The position numbers and the translations under genes are program-made. This document shows, piece after piece, positions 23,655-35,764 of a stretch of DNA of 64,000 bases. The stretch covers positions 1,240,001 to 1,304,000 of the forward strand of contig JABMLP010000009.1 in the NCBI GenBank assembly GCA_013176395.1. Direction: 5' to 3'. The DNA comes from Venturia oleaginea. Lineage: Eukaryota > Ascomycota > Dothideomycetes > Venturiales > Venturiaceae. The notes beneath the pieces are model-generated. The model did no database searches. It was not told the origin of the DNA and saw only the letters and a program-made list of their open reading frames with translations. Each line of letters begins with the position of its first letter. Position 1 is the stretch's first letter.

Positions 23655-23826
23655 GAACTCGGCTGACAACATGGATCGTAATGTCGAAGCGAGCGCCCGG
23701 CCGCTGAACTATGTCTGTGGCCAAAAGCTGAACGTTCAATCTTTAGCTCGCAAACCAATACCATTGTATCAGCTTACAGTAATGATGTTTCTCTTGATAA
23801 GGGGTTCTTCGTTTATCTTTTTGTTG

Positions 23827-24821
23827 TCACAACTCTCCTCTTTCGAGCATCCGGACCTTTCCTATGATCCAGCCTCGCATGTCACCCGCGGGACTTTGTC
23901 GAAATTGTGCATCAGCCTCGTCTTCCGAATCTCTCCGTATCAAGATTTTCCCAGTTTCATTGTCGAACCATTGCGGGTCCGAGCCCTTTGGCCTCACCCA
24001 TCGGACAATAACATGCATTTGGAGAACATGTCGAAGCTCAACGAGTGGTGTAAGCAGTTCTCTTTCGAGTTCGACTGTCCAGATATTCGGATACAAAGTA
24101 TCAACATTGAAACAAAGCACCTTAAGCCCGCTCATCTGTCCCAAAGTCGTCCAAAGATTCTGCCACTGTCTGCGTTTACTCTTCGCGAGCGTGAGCGAGG
24201 GATTCCCGATCGTCTCGTCGAGAACCAGAATGCGAATTTGCGCAAGCCGTTGCGGCAGGATACGCCATGAAGACAAATTCCAATTGGTGAGAGGATTGCG
24301 AAAGTAGAATAAATTGCTTGAATAAAGGACGTCGATGGCCTCTGAATATCTTTGTTCGATACTATGAGCACTGCTCTCAATGTAGCATGTGATAGAAGAA
24401 CTCACGCTTGTCTACAAGTCATCAGAATACTCAAAAAGCCCTTGGGACACTCAGCCTCCCATCCCAGTCCCGACAGTGATTTCAATCCTCTCAGTTTCCT
24501 GTTTCCAAGTATCTCCCATGGTGGCCATGGATTGGAGACGTCTCCCATTCTCCAGCCTCCCAAGTCGTGAGCCATGCATTTGCTACCGAGGATATATCGC
24601 CAGATCTCCCTTCGAAGCTCGTAGGGCAAATAAAACAAAGGAGAAGCAAATTGATCCAAAGTCTTCTGTGTTCTTCTTCGTCCTGTAATGCCAATGCGTT
24701 GCGGATCGTTCAGAGGCAATGTGAGGCGACGAGATAATGTTCCGCGACCGATTTTCGTACTGGAGTCATCAGCGGACGGTCTCCTGTTTGAGAGAACATT
24801 GGGTGTGTTGAAGATAGCCAT
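23827..24821 (-). CDS. LPxELR (2EXR/DUF7730-like) protein of a second subfamily, 312 residues
   Basis: Function unknown. Exon 1 is 24821..24406, the intron 24405..24350 (56 nt, GTGAGT...AAAG) and exon 2 24349..23827; the total is 939 nt. The domain runs ASPLFYLPYELRREIWRYIL, a variable insert, then ILMTCRQA (end of exon 1) joined to YSEAIDVLYSSNLFYFRNPL. That is the usual CRQ..SEA..VLYS..LF order. The second half has RILPQRLAQIRILVLDETIG and KVLCFNVDTLYPNIW. It differs from the 16-21 kb set: the intron lies after, not before, the motif. It appears intact. Confidence 0.75.
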
Positions 24822-25591
24822 GGTCGAAAGAATCGATCATCAATGAGGGTAAATGAGAAAACCGGTGAGGGGCGGAAGAGACTGGTCACTGCACCTCCGC
24901 ATTTTGCCTTACCTGAACCGGACATCCGCCCCACGACTAAGCTTCATCGGGCTTCTCGAGCATCCACAATTACTGATCCATCGAGCCCTACCTTGGCGGA
25001 CGATCAGCCTTGCGAATTTAATTCTGAAGTAAGCATCTCAAAGTGGCTTCCTGAATCCAGTACCCGCCTAGGCCTCAATTTGTACTCAAGCCAACGCGCC
25101 AATCTTACGCACCCAACTGTTTACGAGCTCAGCGTGAGCCTCATCTCACGGCGTATTACGACCCCGGCCGAAAGCAATAAAGTTCAGCCCCCAATAACTG
25201 TTGCGCGATGAAAATGGAGAGCTAGGTACCGCTTACCGCTTACCGAAAAACAGAACGCCCTTTTGCGTACATCTTGAGCATAGGAAAGGAACACAGTGGG
25301 AATTTCTGAACAACGCAGTCAAATAAATTTTGATGCAAGTGCTGCTGCAATCACGATAGCTCCCAAGGGAACATCATACCTCGTCAGTGTCCAGCCGAAG
25401 TGAGGTGATCGGCTCTGTGATGATCTCCACCGAATAAAACATATGTTGTCCCATTCCTGACTCCAAAGCTCATTCCGTTAATTCATATCATCGTGACAGT
25501 CTTGTTCGTGCATGGCAAGCTTCGCAGATCTTTGTATCTTGAATGTCTACGCTCTTCAATTTTTCCGGTCGATGCTCCTTCTCCCAATGCT
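24822..25591. other. Intergenic
   Basis: Upstream of the 24821 gene and 3' of the BAR-SH3 gene. The open frame 24843-25211 (plus, 122 codons) has no resemblance to a family and is not called. Confidence 0.5.
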
Positions 25592-27080
25592 TTATCTTCC
25601 AGCTAGTGGAGCCTTCTTACAGTAATTTGCTGGAAATGCCCCTTGAACTCCTCCTTTTTCACCTTCCCACCAATCTTCTTGACTTTGCGTTTTCTTCACA
25701 ATTCTGATGCGATCGCCTTCTCGGAAGGAAAGATCGCCAGCGCTCTGTCCATCAAAGTCATACAAAGCAATGACATACTCAAACTGGTGACTGGCAATTC
25801 GCTTCGGAGGAGGAGGTGGTGGTGGCTTCTTTTTCGCTGCGATACTGTGGCTCGATATTGTCGTTGCTAAAGAATTGCTTGATGCTCGATGTGCAAGCTG
25901 TTTGCTGTTGTCGAAATATCCCGAGCCGTTTCTCTCCGAGTATGTAGAAGGCATGAGTCTGCCTGGCGATGGTTTAGATTCAATCCTGAGCATTGGTGGC
26001 GAATCCGGTTCTTCTACTCCTCCAACTCCTGACGGTCGTCTGATTGGCTTCACTGCCCGTCTGTCCTCAACAGCATTGGTTGTTTTGCTCCGAATAGCAA
26101 GACCACTGTAGCTTTTGGGTTCATTGCCTAGTGTCATTGGCTGATGAACAGCCTTGCCATGAGTGAGCATCTTGAAAGAGCTCTCTGCCTCCAGTCTCAA
26201 CGAAGTAAAGTCTTGTTCGAAGGTAGCTATTATTTCCTCTACCTCGGGAGGCGGAGACTGGAAGCCATGATCCCGACTGAAATTGTGCAAGGTGGTATAT
26301 AATTGAGCCAGGAGTGTGTTCTGTATCATAATTTGCGCATTGAGAAGGTGAGGTAAGATTGAGTAGGTTGCGGTGGTCATTTGAGGCAGGGTGAATCTTA
26401 GTTTCTCGTCGGCGTCTTGGTAGACCTAAAAGAGAAGTCAGCTTCAGAGTTGAGAATAAAGACTCCGAATCAACTCACAGCCGTCGCCGATTCCAGATCT
26501 ATTTTGTGCTTTGCTAATGCTGTATTCTCGCGATCTGACCTGCTCGATTTCTTTTCCACAGCCTCTGCCCTGCTCTTGTACCTCTCATAATCCAGTTTTC
26601 GATCCTCACGCTTCTTTATGACCTTCTTGTATTGCTTCACGCTGGCTTTTGCATCCTTGGCTGGCTCGATGATCCTCTTGTCCACCATAGCAACCTCGGC
26701 AAGCATATCTGTCTTGAGTTCCATATAGTGCGATTGAAGAACATTGACGCAGTCCGAGCGTGGATTGAGGTGTAAGTGCATGGCTGGTATTCCTCGCCTC
26801 CTTCTGCCGTGACTATGTGCGAGTATATATTGAGGTAGTCAGACAGCATGGCTGACTGTCGATTGAGAATGTCGCTCCACGCGTCTCGCCATGCTTTTGA
26901 GCCTTCTATAAGCTGTGGAACTGTCAGTATGGTCCAATGTGTTTCGAACATGACCAGAAGTTAACATACAGCTTCGAGCATGCGATCGGCAGCTTCGAAG
27001 TCAGCCAGCAACATGCCCACTTGAGCATCGTCGGCAGTTCGGGGCAGGAATACCCCGAACTTGCGCTGCATCTTCTGCAT
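25592..27080 (-). CDS. BAR-SH3 adaptor protein (Hob1/Rvs167-like), apparent frameshift
   Basis: Such proteins bind curved membrane through the BAR domain and recruit actin-patch partners through SH3 during endocytosis. Exons: 27080..26970, 26912..26479 and 26425..25592; introns 57 and 53 nt. The start MQKMQRKFGVFLPR fits the family. The BAR part continues SKAWRDAWSDILNRQ, VKQYKKVIKKREDRKLDYER and SILPHLLNAQIMIQNTLLAQ. A Pro-rich linker (KKKPPPPPPPK) leads to the SH3 domain (VIALYDFDGQSAGDLSFREG, DWWEGE, GAFPANYC). Exon 2 is 434 nt, one short of keeping frame. Near 26786 the frame must jump from YSHIVTAEGGEEYQ to HLHLNPRSDCVNVL. It is either a real break, a sequence error or an intron I cannot see. 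Confidence 0.8.
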
Positions 27081-30000
27081 TGTGGCGTTATTTGAGGAGA
27101 GAATGCCAGGTCGAGGCCAATTGGGGGAGTGGTGAAGTGTGCAGGGCTGGATTTTGGGTGATGTATTCTATATGTTGTTTTGCGAGGAAATTCTTCTACA
27201 GGAACTAATCTGGCTTAGCTCAGCCTCATTCGCACCCATTGACAACAACAGGACACTTCCAACATCGCGAGTCATGAAGCTTCAATTAGCTATATAGAGG
27301 CAAGATTTCCCGTTTCTTGAGTAGTTTACAAAGTGATCATACGCATCACTCTCAAGGCATCCATTCAGAAAGGGATCATCGACCCAGATGTCTTCCCCAA
27401 TGGCGTCAAGATCTGGCCCAGCAAACGTTCTCGTCACTCGAGGATGGACATTGCAAGAATATTTTCTTTCGCCAAAGATCTATGCTTCATGGCTCAAGAA
27501 CCAGTGCGGGAATGTGCCTCCGCGATGTCATGCAGATGGAAATTGACTCCAGAAAATCTGATTCTCATGCCTTGGAGACAACAATTATCAAAGAGAACTT
27601 TCAGTCCAGATCCGTAAATTCCAATCTACAATATCCTGATAACGTACAGTCAATAACAGGTTTCTAATTACATTGGGGAAACGTAGTCGAAGACTTCACG
27701 AAGAGAAATCTCCTATCCGTCTGATCACCTAGCCGCATTATCTAGCTTAGCAGCAATGATGCAAGGGAAAGTTCCAAGCAATGAGTATCTACGGAGTAAC
27801 GAACAAAGGGGACACAACACTTATACGCCATCGCTGATGACAGTGTCGATGGCTCGCAACCGACCGCTATTGTTTACCAAGACACACATGATCAAAACGG
27901 CGAGATTGAGATTGGAGGTTCTAACTTATTCCTCATTGTTCTATCTCAATGAACGATTCATGTCGATTTAAAATATTCGTCCTTGACGTTTGTCTCTTTC
28001 TCATACAGCTGGTTAGCAAAGGCAGTGAGAAAGTGGCTCTGGTTATTGGATATTTTCTTTCTTAGAGCACTGGTACTTATTTCTTCGTCTCTTGGGAAGC
28101 GGTTGGGAAGTGGGTAGAGACATTCAAAGCCATGTCTGAATAGGGACATGCTGATAAACCTATAATGGAGCTTGCGGGACTGACGCGAATAAGCAGCAGC
28201 ACAGCGATTTCGCGAACGCAGTGATCTTCTGTCACCTAGCAGTCCTTGATGACCCAGTTGATTTCGAAGTCCCTTACTTCGAGATCGATATCGATGAAGT
28301 TTCGGCAACTTAGGGTCAAGAAAACACCAGAATATCATGCCTATCGATTTCGAATCGAAAAAGCAAAGTCGGACTTGCGTATTGTCGAAGGGCGGAAAAT
28401 TGATAAACCCACTGTGGCAGCTCTTAGCGGTCGCGCATCGTGAAAAGACAACGAGGTCGCAGGACTCAAAGCGTGCATGTCTTCTTGAACAGCAGTTCTC
28501 CTCATGCTTTTCCCAGAAACCGTTGCACAACTTGCTCTGGCGGCCATGGTTGAATTCTCGGTCGTCTTCGAATATTGCCCCCTACCACAACAGGACTTGC
28601 GACCGCATCATGACCATCACTTCATCAATGCCAAGCTATCCAGTATCAGACCGCCGGAGCGATCCGATCGAAGATTACCTTACCAGCCACACGTTCCGCG
28701 ATCGAAATATAGCTAATATACGGGCGCTGAAGCAACACCAACCGCGAACATCACCAATCCCTTCCTGCATCAGGAAATTTGACTGCGCGACTACCAGCAC
28801 TTCATTCATCTTCAGCCATGGAACTCACCAGCCCGACGGGACGGTGAAGGATCTGAGATTGAGATGAGGTCGACGGTATAGCAAGCATCAACTCCGGCTT
28901 TTCTAAGTGAAGCCATGCCGGACAACTCTCCTCGCGCTCGCAAAGCTTACTAGATTCCCACTCTGGTCTTCTGGAAGCTTTCCAATCCAGGGACTCTCGC
29001 GCTTCACTTGACCGACACCCCGAGGAATGCGAAGTAGAATGCCCACCTGTGTATGCGTGTGTAAATTAGCGATACGGAATAGCCAAGAAAATTAAGTAAT
29101 GAGGTGAGTAGAGAGTAGATGCTTGAGTAATTATGCCTGATGAACATGGCTTGGCGAGATGGTGGCAAATGGCAATTGGCACCTGTGGATATGCATACGA
29201 ACTCGGGCCCATGTCACCGTTGAGACAGGCCACGGAGGTCAACCATCGATAAGGGAGCTTGGAGAAGCTACCATGTTGGAAATCTCATAAAATACCCGAG
29301 AGCTGACGTCGGATATTAGACAGAAATTGAAGGAGTGGAAGGACCTCTCCAGTTTAACAACCTGGGATATTACGACGGCGCACTGGGAAAGGCAGTTGGC
29401 AGTTGGCAGAAGCAAATAAGGTTTGCAGAGCTTGAGACAGGGAGTTTTTCGTAGTCTTTGCGCGGGACATGGAGGTATTTTGGTAGCTAAGGGTAGGGAT
29501 GAGCGAGACTTGGCTGTCGTTGGCGGTGAGGAGGGATATGGCTGCATAAATTGCGGGAACGGGGAGGCCTCCGGGAGAGAATGACATGAGGGTCGTGGTT
29601 GTGGGTTCGGACAAGCAAGAAGAGATGGTTGGTGATGGATGAATAATGGATGGAGACTGGCAACATTGGGAAGCAAAACACATAATCCTACCATCAGGGC
29701 GCATCGATGTCATGGCAAGATGTCATAGCCAAGATCCTGGAGTAGTGGCGCAATGTTTCCATCACAGGTAGGCCGAAGCGACACAATCGCTGCTCCACGA
29801 CTCCATTTCCACATCATCACCAAACATCGCCATCGGGATGCTCGCGGAAACAAGATGACGATGACGACGATTCAAACAATCCTGCCAAATTTAAAAGACG
29901 CCGAGGAAACATCGGGAAGGACACGCAACAGGTGAGATGTTTGAGGCTTTCCATCATCACAGCAACGCTCACACGCACCAAACAAAACAAACAAAACACC

Positions 30001-30887
30001 AAAGGAAACAAAAGAGGTAGGCTGTTGGGAGTAGGTATTACCAATCACCACATCACCTAAATCGACTCCCGGTCCAATGACAAGAAAGGCAATACAGATT
30101 ACGTGTCACTTCATCCCCGCCTCCCGCCGCCATTAACAGCCCTCCCGCCGCCGTCAAGGTCGAAGATAAACAAATTACCCCGCGAACAAACGAACGCGTA
30201 TGCCGTGTGTCTGCAATTTCCGCATCTTCCATAATCCATATTGGCATTCCGCCCTCACCAATTAATTACCCTTTGCGTTTATGAACAGGTCACACGACAC
30301 CGCCTTTGGGATTTTCTTGGGGCATGAAGGAGGGTTGGATCTAGACTTCAAGTTCTGTTATGCATGCATGTCCTGTGTGTGTACGCAGTCCATGGTATTG
30401 CCCTAAATCGCGCAGAAAGAGATATATATGGATGCCATATTGGGTTGGAAGATGGGGATATCATGTATAGATCAGTCAGTCCTTGGCGTTGCCCTAATTG
30501 GCCCAGAACAGGCATGTATGAATACCATGGGGCTGGAAGATGGGATACCCGTAACTAAGGGATTCAAATGTCGAGTGGCCACATCCTTGTCAGCCCTGCC
30601 TCGCATCCGCTTTGCTGCGAAAATACCCCTGCAAATCCTTGCGGCTGTCAAAGCATTGTAGGCCCGATAGACATTTCCATCCCTTACTACCATGGTACAA
30701 CAGTACCTACGGATGATACTATACATGCCCTCCTCTCCAAGAAGAGCACGTATCTGAAGATTCGACTAGAGAAATCCGTATCACACACTCACTCCCATAC
30801 ACCAAGAAGGAAACGTATAAACTGGAAAAAAGTGGTAGCTTGCATTGTTGATATACAAACAAGGAAGGAAAAAGAAAACCAAAGTAT
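27081..30887. other. 3.8-kb gene-poor region
   Basis: No gene I can support. Open frames at 27333-27617, 28337-28867 (176 codons, plus), 27958-28530 (minus) and 29239-29713 (two overlapping, minus) lack recognisable domains. Foldback copy C lies at 28278-28355, inside the second and third of these. Confidence 0.5.
28278..28355. repeat. Foldback repeat, copy C
   Basis: The minus arm 28278-28301 reads AACTTCATCGATATCGATCT on the minus strand. The plus arm follows CACCAG at 28325-28330 and reads AATATCATGCCTATCGATTT, with one indel relative to the consensus. Pairing extends outward through TTCGAA/TTCGAG. Confidence 0.7.
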
Positions 30888-31541
30888 CTACGACTTTAAA
30901 TCAGGAGTACAAGCAATGTTGAACCCTTTAAACTCCTTGCTCGCTTTCCCCTTTGTATTCCTCTTCTCATCCGACTTGTCCTCGACGCACATCTCGGTAT
31001 CCAGGTCCTTGCAATCGTCGTCCGTGTAAAACTTCAAACAGCACTTTGTCACCTCCCCTGGCCTCGTTGGTCCGTTCCACTGCCCAGTAGGATTGTTCGT
31101 CGACGGCTTGTCGTTGTTCTTGTTAGGCTTCTGGCCGTTTGGAGGATTGTAGCCGCTAGGAGGATAATTGCCGCTGGGAGGATAACTGCCGCTGGGAGGA
31201 TAATTGCCGCTGGGAGGATAATTGCCGCTGGGAGGATAATTGCCGCTGGGAGGATAGTTGCCGCTGGGAGGAGAGTTGCCCTTTGGAGGATAATTGCCGT
31301 TCAGAGGGCTGTTCCAGTCTCCGCTCTGAGGCTCTGCGAAACGCTTGATGCGCATGCTTCGGTTTTTGCTTTGTTTATCCAGCTTGAAGGTGAAGGTTTC
31401 TTGCTTCTTCATGTAGAATCTTTGGCAGCGTCTGGTACCTAACCCGTCTGCTCGACCGGATTGAGTTTCGAAATGCCAGCTACCATCAGCAATGACGAGT
31501 AGTGGTGTTAGAACCAAAGCAAGGGTGGTGGCGAACTTCAT
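30888..31541 (-). CDS. Small secreted protein with tandem GNYPPS repeats (217 residues)
   Basis: No known family. Residues 1-19 (MKFATTLALVLTPLLVIAD) form a signal peptide. A ~65-residue region ends at the basic pair in MRIKRFAEPQ, a good Kex2 site. Then come about ten near-identical six-residue units (GNYPPS; variants GSYPPS, GNSPPS, GYNPPN), encoded by an 18-bp repeat at about 31145-31310. A Cys-containing end follows (TKCCLKFYTDDDCKDLD, EMCVED, IACTPD). There are six cysteines in all, an even number that suits disulfides. Single exon. It could be a cell-wall, adhesive or effector-like protein; the sequence does not decide. Copy number of such repeats often varies between strains. Confidence 0.75.
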   Translation of the reverse strand: MKFATTLALVLTPLLVIADGSWHFETQSGRADGLGTRRCQRFYMKKQETFTFKLDKQSKNRSMRIKRFAEPQSGDWNSPLNGNYPPKGNSPPSGNYPPSGNYPPSGNYPPSGNYPPSGSYPPSGNYPPSGYNPPNGQKPNKNNDKPSTNNPTGQWNGPTRPGEVTKCCLKFYTDDDCKDLDTEMCVEDKSDEKRNTKGKASKEFKGFNIACTPDLKS

Positions 31542-32609
31542 GGTGATGGTCGATGTGTAATGGGTGAGGTAGGTTGAGCAGTTGCGATAGAGATTCTATC
31601 AAAGATTGATGTGATGGGGTAATCTTGTGAGAGGATGATGTAAGTGGGAGATGAACTTTATCCTCCGGCCAGCTCGTGTGTACTTATAAGGAAGAAATTC
31701 TGTCTCACTACGGAAATAGTCTTTTGGATAGAGCGCACAGAAATAGCTCGGTGGTGCCAAGGAGGAATGGTCCTCGGTTAGCGAGCTTTTAAATGATGAT
31801 TTCTTGGTGGAGGTGGAAGATCTAGTACTAGATATTTGATCTACCGCCTCCCAACTGCGTCCCTCCAAATTGACCAAAAGCATTCCTACCGATGTCAGCG
31901 GGACCAATTTTATTGCACAATGGAGGAGATATGGAAGAGATCTGTTCATAGCCGACTCACAGGCTGGGATTGGCCTTGAACGAATTTAAAATATATTGAT
32001 AATATTGCAACCTTACAGCTAGAAGAGGAAGAAGACTGCCGGAGAAGGAATTCACAGTACGCGGAGATTGTTGTTCCGACCCATCACTGCCAAAAATACC
32101 AGTATTTAGCTTTGAATATAGCAGAATCCGTCGTCAAAGAAGGTTTTGCAATATGTGACGGATTAATTTTAATAGTCCACCTCCGGAAATTTCATCAGGG
32201 AGTAGATCACCTCATGTTCACACCAGCATCCCGGGGACTATCCGGTGCCTGGAAAGGAGATCTGCAAGTATTTTGACGGCTCTGTGAACAGACTTGACCA
32301 TATCAAGCTTAAGCGCACGGTGAGTAGGTGGTAAACTCAGGGTACGCGTATCGACTGCAGGCTATTATAAGAACTATCTGGGAACGGAATGTCTCATACC
32401 TAGCCTGGTCCGGCAAAGCAAAAACGCACGGTCGGAGGATTGGTGTCTCCAAAGTGTAGACAAGACCGTGGGCCGAAGTATCCGAACTTCCTTGTCGACA
32501 AGGTGTCCGATTCGTGATGTTGAAACATGTGGCCTTGATCTGATCTCTAAATGCCCAAAAGTTTCTCCATGAATTTAGTCCTCAGATGACTGCGTAGTTG
32601 TGGTTTTCG

Positions 32610-32722
32610 GGTCCATTCGAGATCGAAGTGGAGGTGAATTCAGCAATGGAGGCATGGACTCGGGCACGGCGCGATCGTGTGAGTTTGCTAGATTGTGATT
32701 CTATTTTCGATATCTCGAGCCA
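32610..32722. repeat. Possible decayed foldback (weak copy H)
   Basis: CATTCGAGATCGAAGTGGAG at the left and, on the opposite strand at the right, GCTCGAGATATCGAAAATAG can pair partly, each ending towards the loop in CAGCAA/TAGCAAA. The loop is longer (about 40 bp) and identity is low, so membership in the family is uncertain. Confidence 0.25.
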
Positions 32723-34306
32723 AGACAGAGACTTGTCAAGTTGTAATCGTCGAAAGAGATCTAAATATACCTTCCAGCGCACTATTGCACTCGAAAGGGT
32801 ACAGTGAATGGTGACTCGGGCCCCGGTTTCAGCTCTCGATGCGAATGCTGTACGAAAGCTTGTCATTGTTGTCGTTCGCCGAGATGAAGTGTGACAAAAC
32901 GAATGGAATGCACTGCAAGAAGAAACTTGACGAATATTCCGGTGGCGATGGAACGGTAATCAAACCCGAAATTGATCAAGGGAATAATTGTGAATCTTTA
33001 AATCTCAAGGTCAGCGATGATTGTCAAATTGCTCTGCTAAAAACAGAGTGTGTATTGACCTTGTTGATGCCCGCACTGAGATACAAGGCACGGGAGAATC
33101 CGCGCAAGGACCAAAGCGCGTGCACAATGCCAGATCCAAATCCTGTTGGGGGCCACAAATTGGGCCACCGTTGCCAAAATGCGACGTTGAACAGCATGAG
33201 ATGGTGTCGTACAAGCGTTACTGTGATGCAGCGGAGAACGAAAGCAGCAAGTCAAACCTGCAGACTTGCGCGCGAGTTGCTTGTTGTGGATCTGTCGAAG
33301 GTAACCTTGCCGATGGATATTTGACAGGATAGCACCAGGTCAGGTCGTAGAGTGCGACGACGAAGGGTTTTGGTGGCAAAGACTCGACCAAAATAAGTCG
33401 CGACAAAGCAGCGAGACGCCCGGCAAGGAGCGGACCGCTTGGTACGAGTTGCATTCCTCTTAAACTCGGAGTTGTATGTTGAGGCTATGCTGGTGCATAA
33501 GAAATATCGAAATGTTTGGCAGTATGTTTGCCGATATTGGCATGGTGATTGGCTGTGAGCAGGAACAATAGACAAGGAGTTGCATACCTATGCCTTGAAT
33601 TCCAGATGCTGTCTTGGAGCTCAAGCCCCAGCTGAGAGCACGGCACCGATGAAGCGCACGTGAAGACCATGATGCAGCCATCTCAGTGTGAATGAGACAT
33701 ATGAGGGCGCGACCAATTGCGGTACAGGCTCAGGATCAAGTCTCTTGAAGAAGAATGCATTGATATCGAGACAGCTGGGATGGAGAGTGCTCGGGCCGAG
33801 AGAAGAGGCTTCGTGCGACATGATTGAACGTTGGGATATATGGGGATGGGGCTTGGGGGGCAAAGATGGAAGAGAAGGATGTATGCGAGTGTGTTTGGTT
33901 CGTTCGCACGTTCAGATTTGATTTTCTGTGAAAAGAAAAAGGGAGAGTGGTATGCCCTAAAGCCCGGGCACCGGGTTTGGTTGAAGTTGGTAGTCTTCGA
34001 GTCGTTTTGTTTGACGGATGGCTGGGCTACGTGCCTAAACTTCATGCCTTGGTTCAGTGCGAGAGTCAAGGCTTGGACCGGGCTGTATCCGAATCGTGCT
34101 TAATGATGGCAGAGACTCGGCAATTCCGTCGATGCGCCTGTATCGCACCCGTACAACCTCAGCCACTCCCGTTTGCGCGTTCTCGCCTTAGTAATGCACG
34201 TTACTCGTGTCGGGGACGTCGGCGGGGGTCTCGCCCTCTGATGCAGTGGCTGCTAGTTGGATGGTGGGGCAGGAATTGATGCCTGCCATCCCAGCTCGAC
34301 ATGCCT

Positions 34307-34380
34307 CCTCGCGAATCAATCCTTCCTCGCGAATCAATCCTTCCCCGCGAATCAGCTGTGCCATGCTTCCTCGCGAATCA
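34307..34380. repeat. 18-bp tandem repeat (CCTCGCGAATCAATCCTT)
   Basis: Units at 34307 and 34325 are identical, a third at 34343 is partial, and a fourth partial copy sits at 34369 after a 12-bp spacer. Nothing coding is evident. Confidence 0.8.
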
Positions 34381-34426
34381 GCTGGGCATGGGGGACTTCC
34401 ACCATCAAGGCTTGGGCTGGTCACTC

Positions 34427-34459
34427 GTCCTCATCCTCGTCCTCGTCCTCGTCCTCGTC
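34427..34459. repeat. Hexanucleotide microsatellite (GTCCTC)n
   Basis: About five units of GTCCTC/ATCCTC, interrupted once. On the minus strand it reads as an Asp-Glu run in a short open frame, which is probably a shadow. Confidence 0.8.
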
Positions 34460-34572
34460 ACTCGTCATTACTATCGGCGGAGTGGCATGGAGGGGTGGCA
34501 TGGAGGGAGTCGGAATGGTGGCATCATGCGATATAATGACTGTTATGCCTCGAGATGTAAAGCAGCAATCAA

Positions 34573-34649
34573 AGCAGCATTCTCCAGAGCCCATAAAGAC
34601 ACGTCCAAGCAAGCAGCATTCATCCAGAGCCCATAGACACGCCCAAGCA
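34573..34649. repeat. 39-bp tandem duplication
   Basis: AGCAGCATTCTCCAGAGCCC (34573) and AGCAGCATTCATCCAGAGCC (34612) start two adjacent units that end in GTCCAAGCA and GCCCAAGCA. They differ by small indels. Confidence 0.75.
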
Positions 34650-35098
34650 CTGCACCGTACATCCTCACCTCATCCGGCTGCATCGACTGCCTCTATCGAC
34701 TGCCTCATCCTGTCTGCCAGCACATCTCTCGACCAGTCGTTCTGCAGTCTCTACCCGTCTCTGAAGCTCTGCCCTCTGCCGTCTCTGACACCCTGTATCT
34801 GCCCGTCTCTGGCTCCTCCTGGCCATCACCACATCTATTTCCTGCCAGTGTCTGCGCTCCAAAACGAAGCGTCCAGCGGAAACACGGAAACACGAGGCTT
34901 GCCTCCTGCAGATTCCATATTCCGTCCCAGGGGCCTGTGCAGCCCGGTGCAGCCACTGCAGCCTATCGCTGGCTGAGTGGCTCAGATCCAGCAGACGACT
35001 CGTCCCTGAAACGCGCTTTCGACCGCAGGGTTCCTGACTGTGCGGGTGGCTGATTTTCTGCCAACACCTACACGACCAACCAGGCCTTAGCTTCCCGT

Positions 35099-35764
35099 TT
35101 GATCTGTCGCGCGGGGATTGATACGCTCTCGGGGCCAATCGAGGCCCTGTCGCGCTCGAAAAAGAACGAAAATAGTTCATCCTATCACCCTGAATTGCAC
35201 GTCAAAGGGGCCCTGTCTGAAGAGACGCTCTGTGGTAGAAAAGGATTCGATTTCCTCCCGACAAGCCTTCCTCTGCTTCAAGCATCTGGTATCCTTCCCA
35301 CCCAACTTCTTTCTTTTCCATCGAACCCCGCTTCCCTCCAACCACCCACCCACCCACGCTCCGCCTCACCTCTGCCTCGACAGATCTACCTTGGCTGGAC
35401 CTCCTGCAGCCTGTCCCAGCCTACGCCTCGCCTTCGTTTTAAACATCCATAACCCTGAATTTTATCAAAGACTATTGTCACTCCGCCGGTCGGACCCTTC
35501 AATTGTTTCTTGTTTGACCATCTACATCACCGTCAATTACTGCGCCCAGCCTGACTTTTCAAAACTTTCTTGACAATAGTCGACCATTTTGTTAATCCAT
35601 AATATCTGCTCGTCGCTGCTCTTTTCGCAGGGTAACTCTTTGAGTAACACAATACCCATTCACCACCAGCCATTGTCACAGATCTCATTGTTCAAGGCAA
35701 CAACTGGACCATTTTGTAGATATACCTTCGCATCTACTTCGCCATCCAAATCACACATCTCACC
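35099..35764 (+). promoter_or_regulatory. Long pyrimidine-rich leader with upstream open frames, before the Pcl cyclin
   Basis: The 650 bp before the ATG at 35765 are rich in C and T and include open frames of 117 (from 35099), 151 (from 35118) and 85 (from 35589) codons with ATG or near-cognate starts. Cyclin mRNAs in fungi often have long leaders with upstream frames that dampen translation. Whether this stretch is transcribed is not shown by the sequence. Confidence 0.35.

Larger units (their letters stand above)
31542..35098. other. 3.5-kb gene-poor, repeat-bearing region
   Basis: No confident gene. Open frames at 31599-31949 (minus, overlapping the promoter of the secreted protein), 32839-33324 (plus) and 33683-34069 (minus) have no recognisable domain. 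A possible decayed foldback lies at 32610-32722 and tandem repeats at 34307-34649. Confidence 0.5.

Noticed and set aside
27958..28867. 190-codon minus and 176-codon plus frames around foldback C
   Set aside because: They overlap each other and the repeat, lack domains, and have unlikely composition (Arg/Ser/Cys-rich).
31145..31310. GNYPPS repeats as a ribosomally made cyclic-peptide precursor (dikaritin type)
   Set aside because: Those precursors have a Kex2 dibasic site between every repeat; here only one precedes the whole block, and no DUF3328 (UstY-type) gene is seen nearby.
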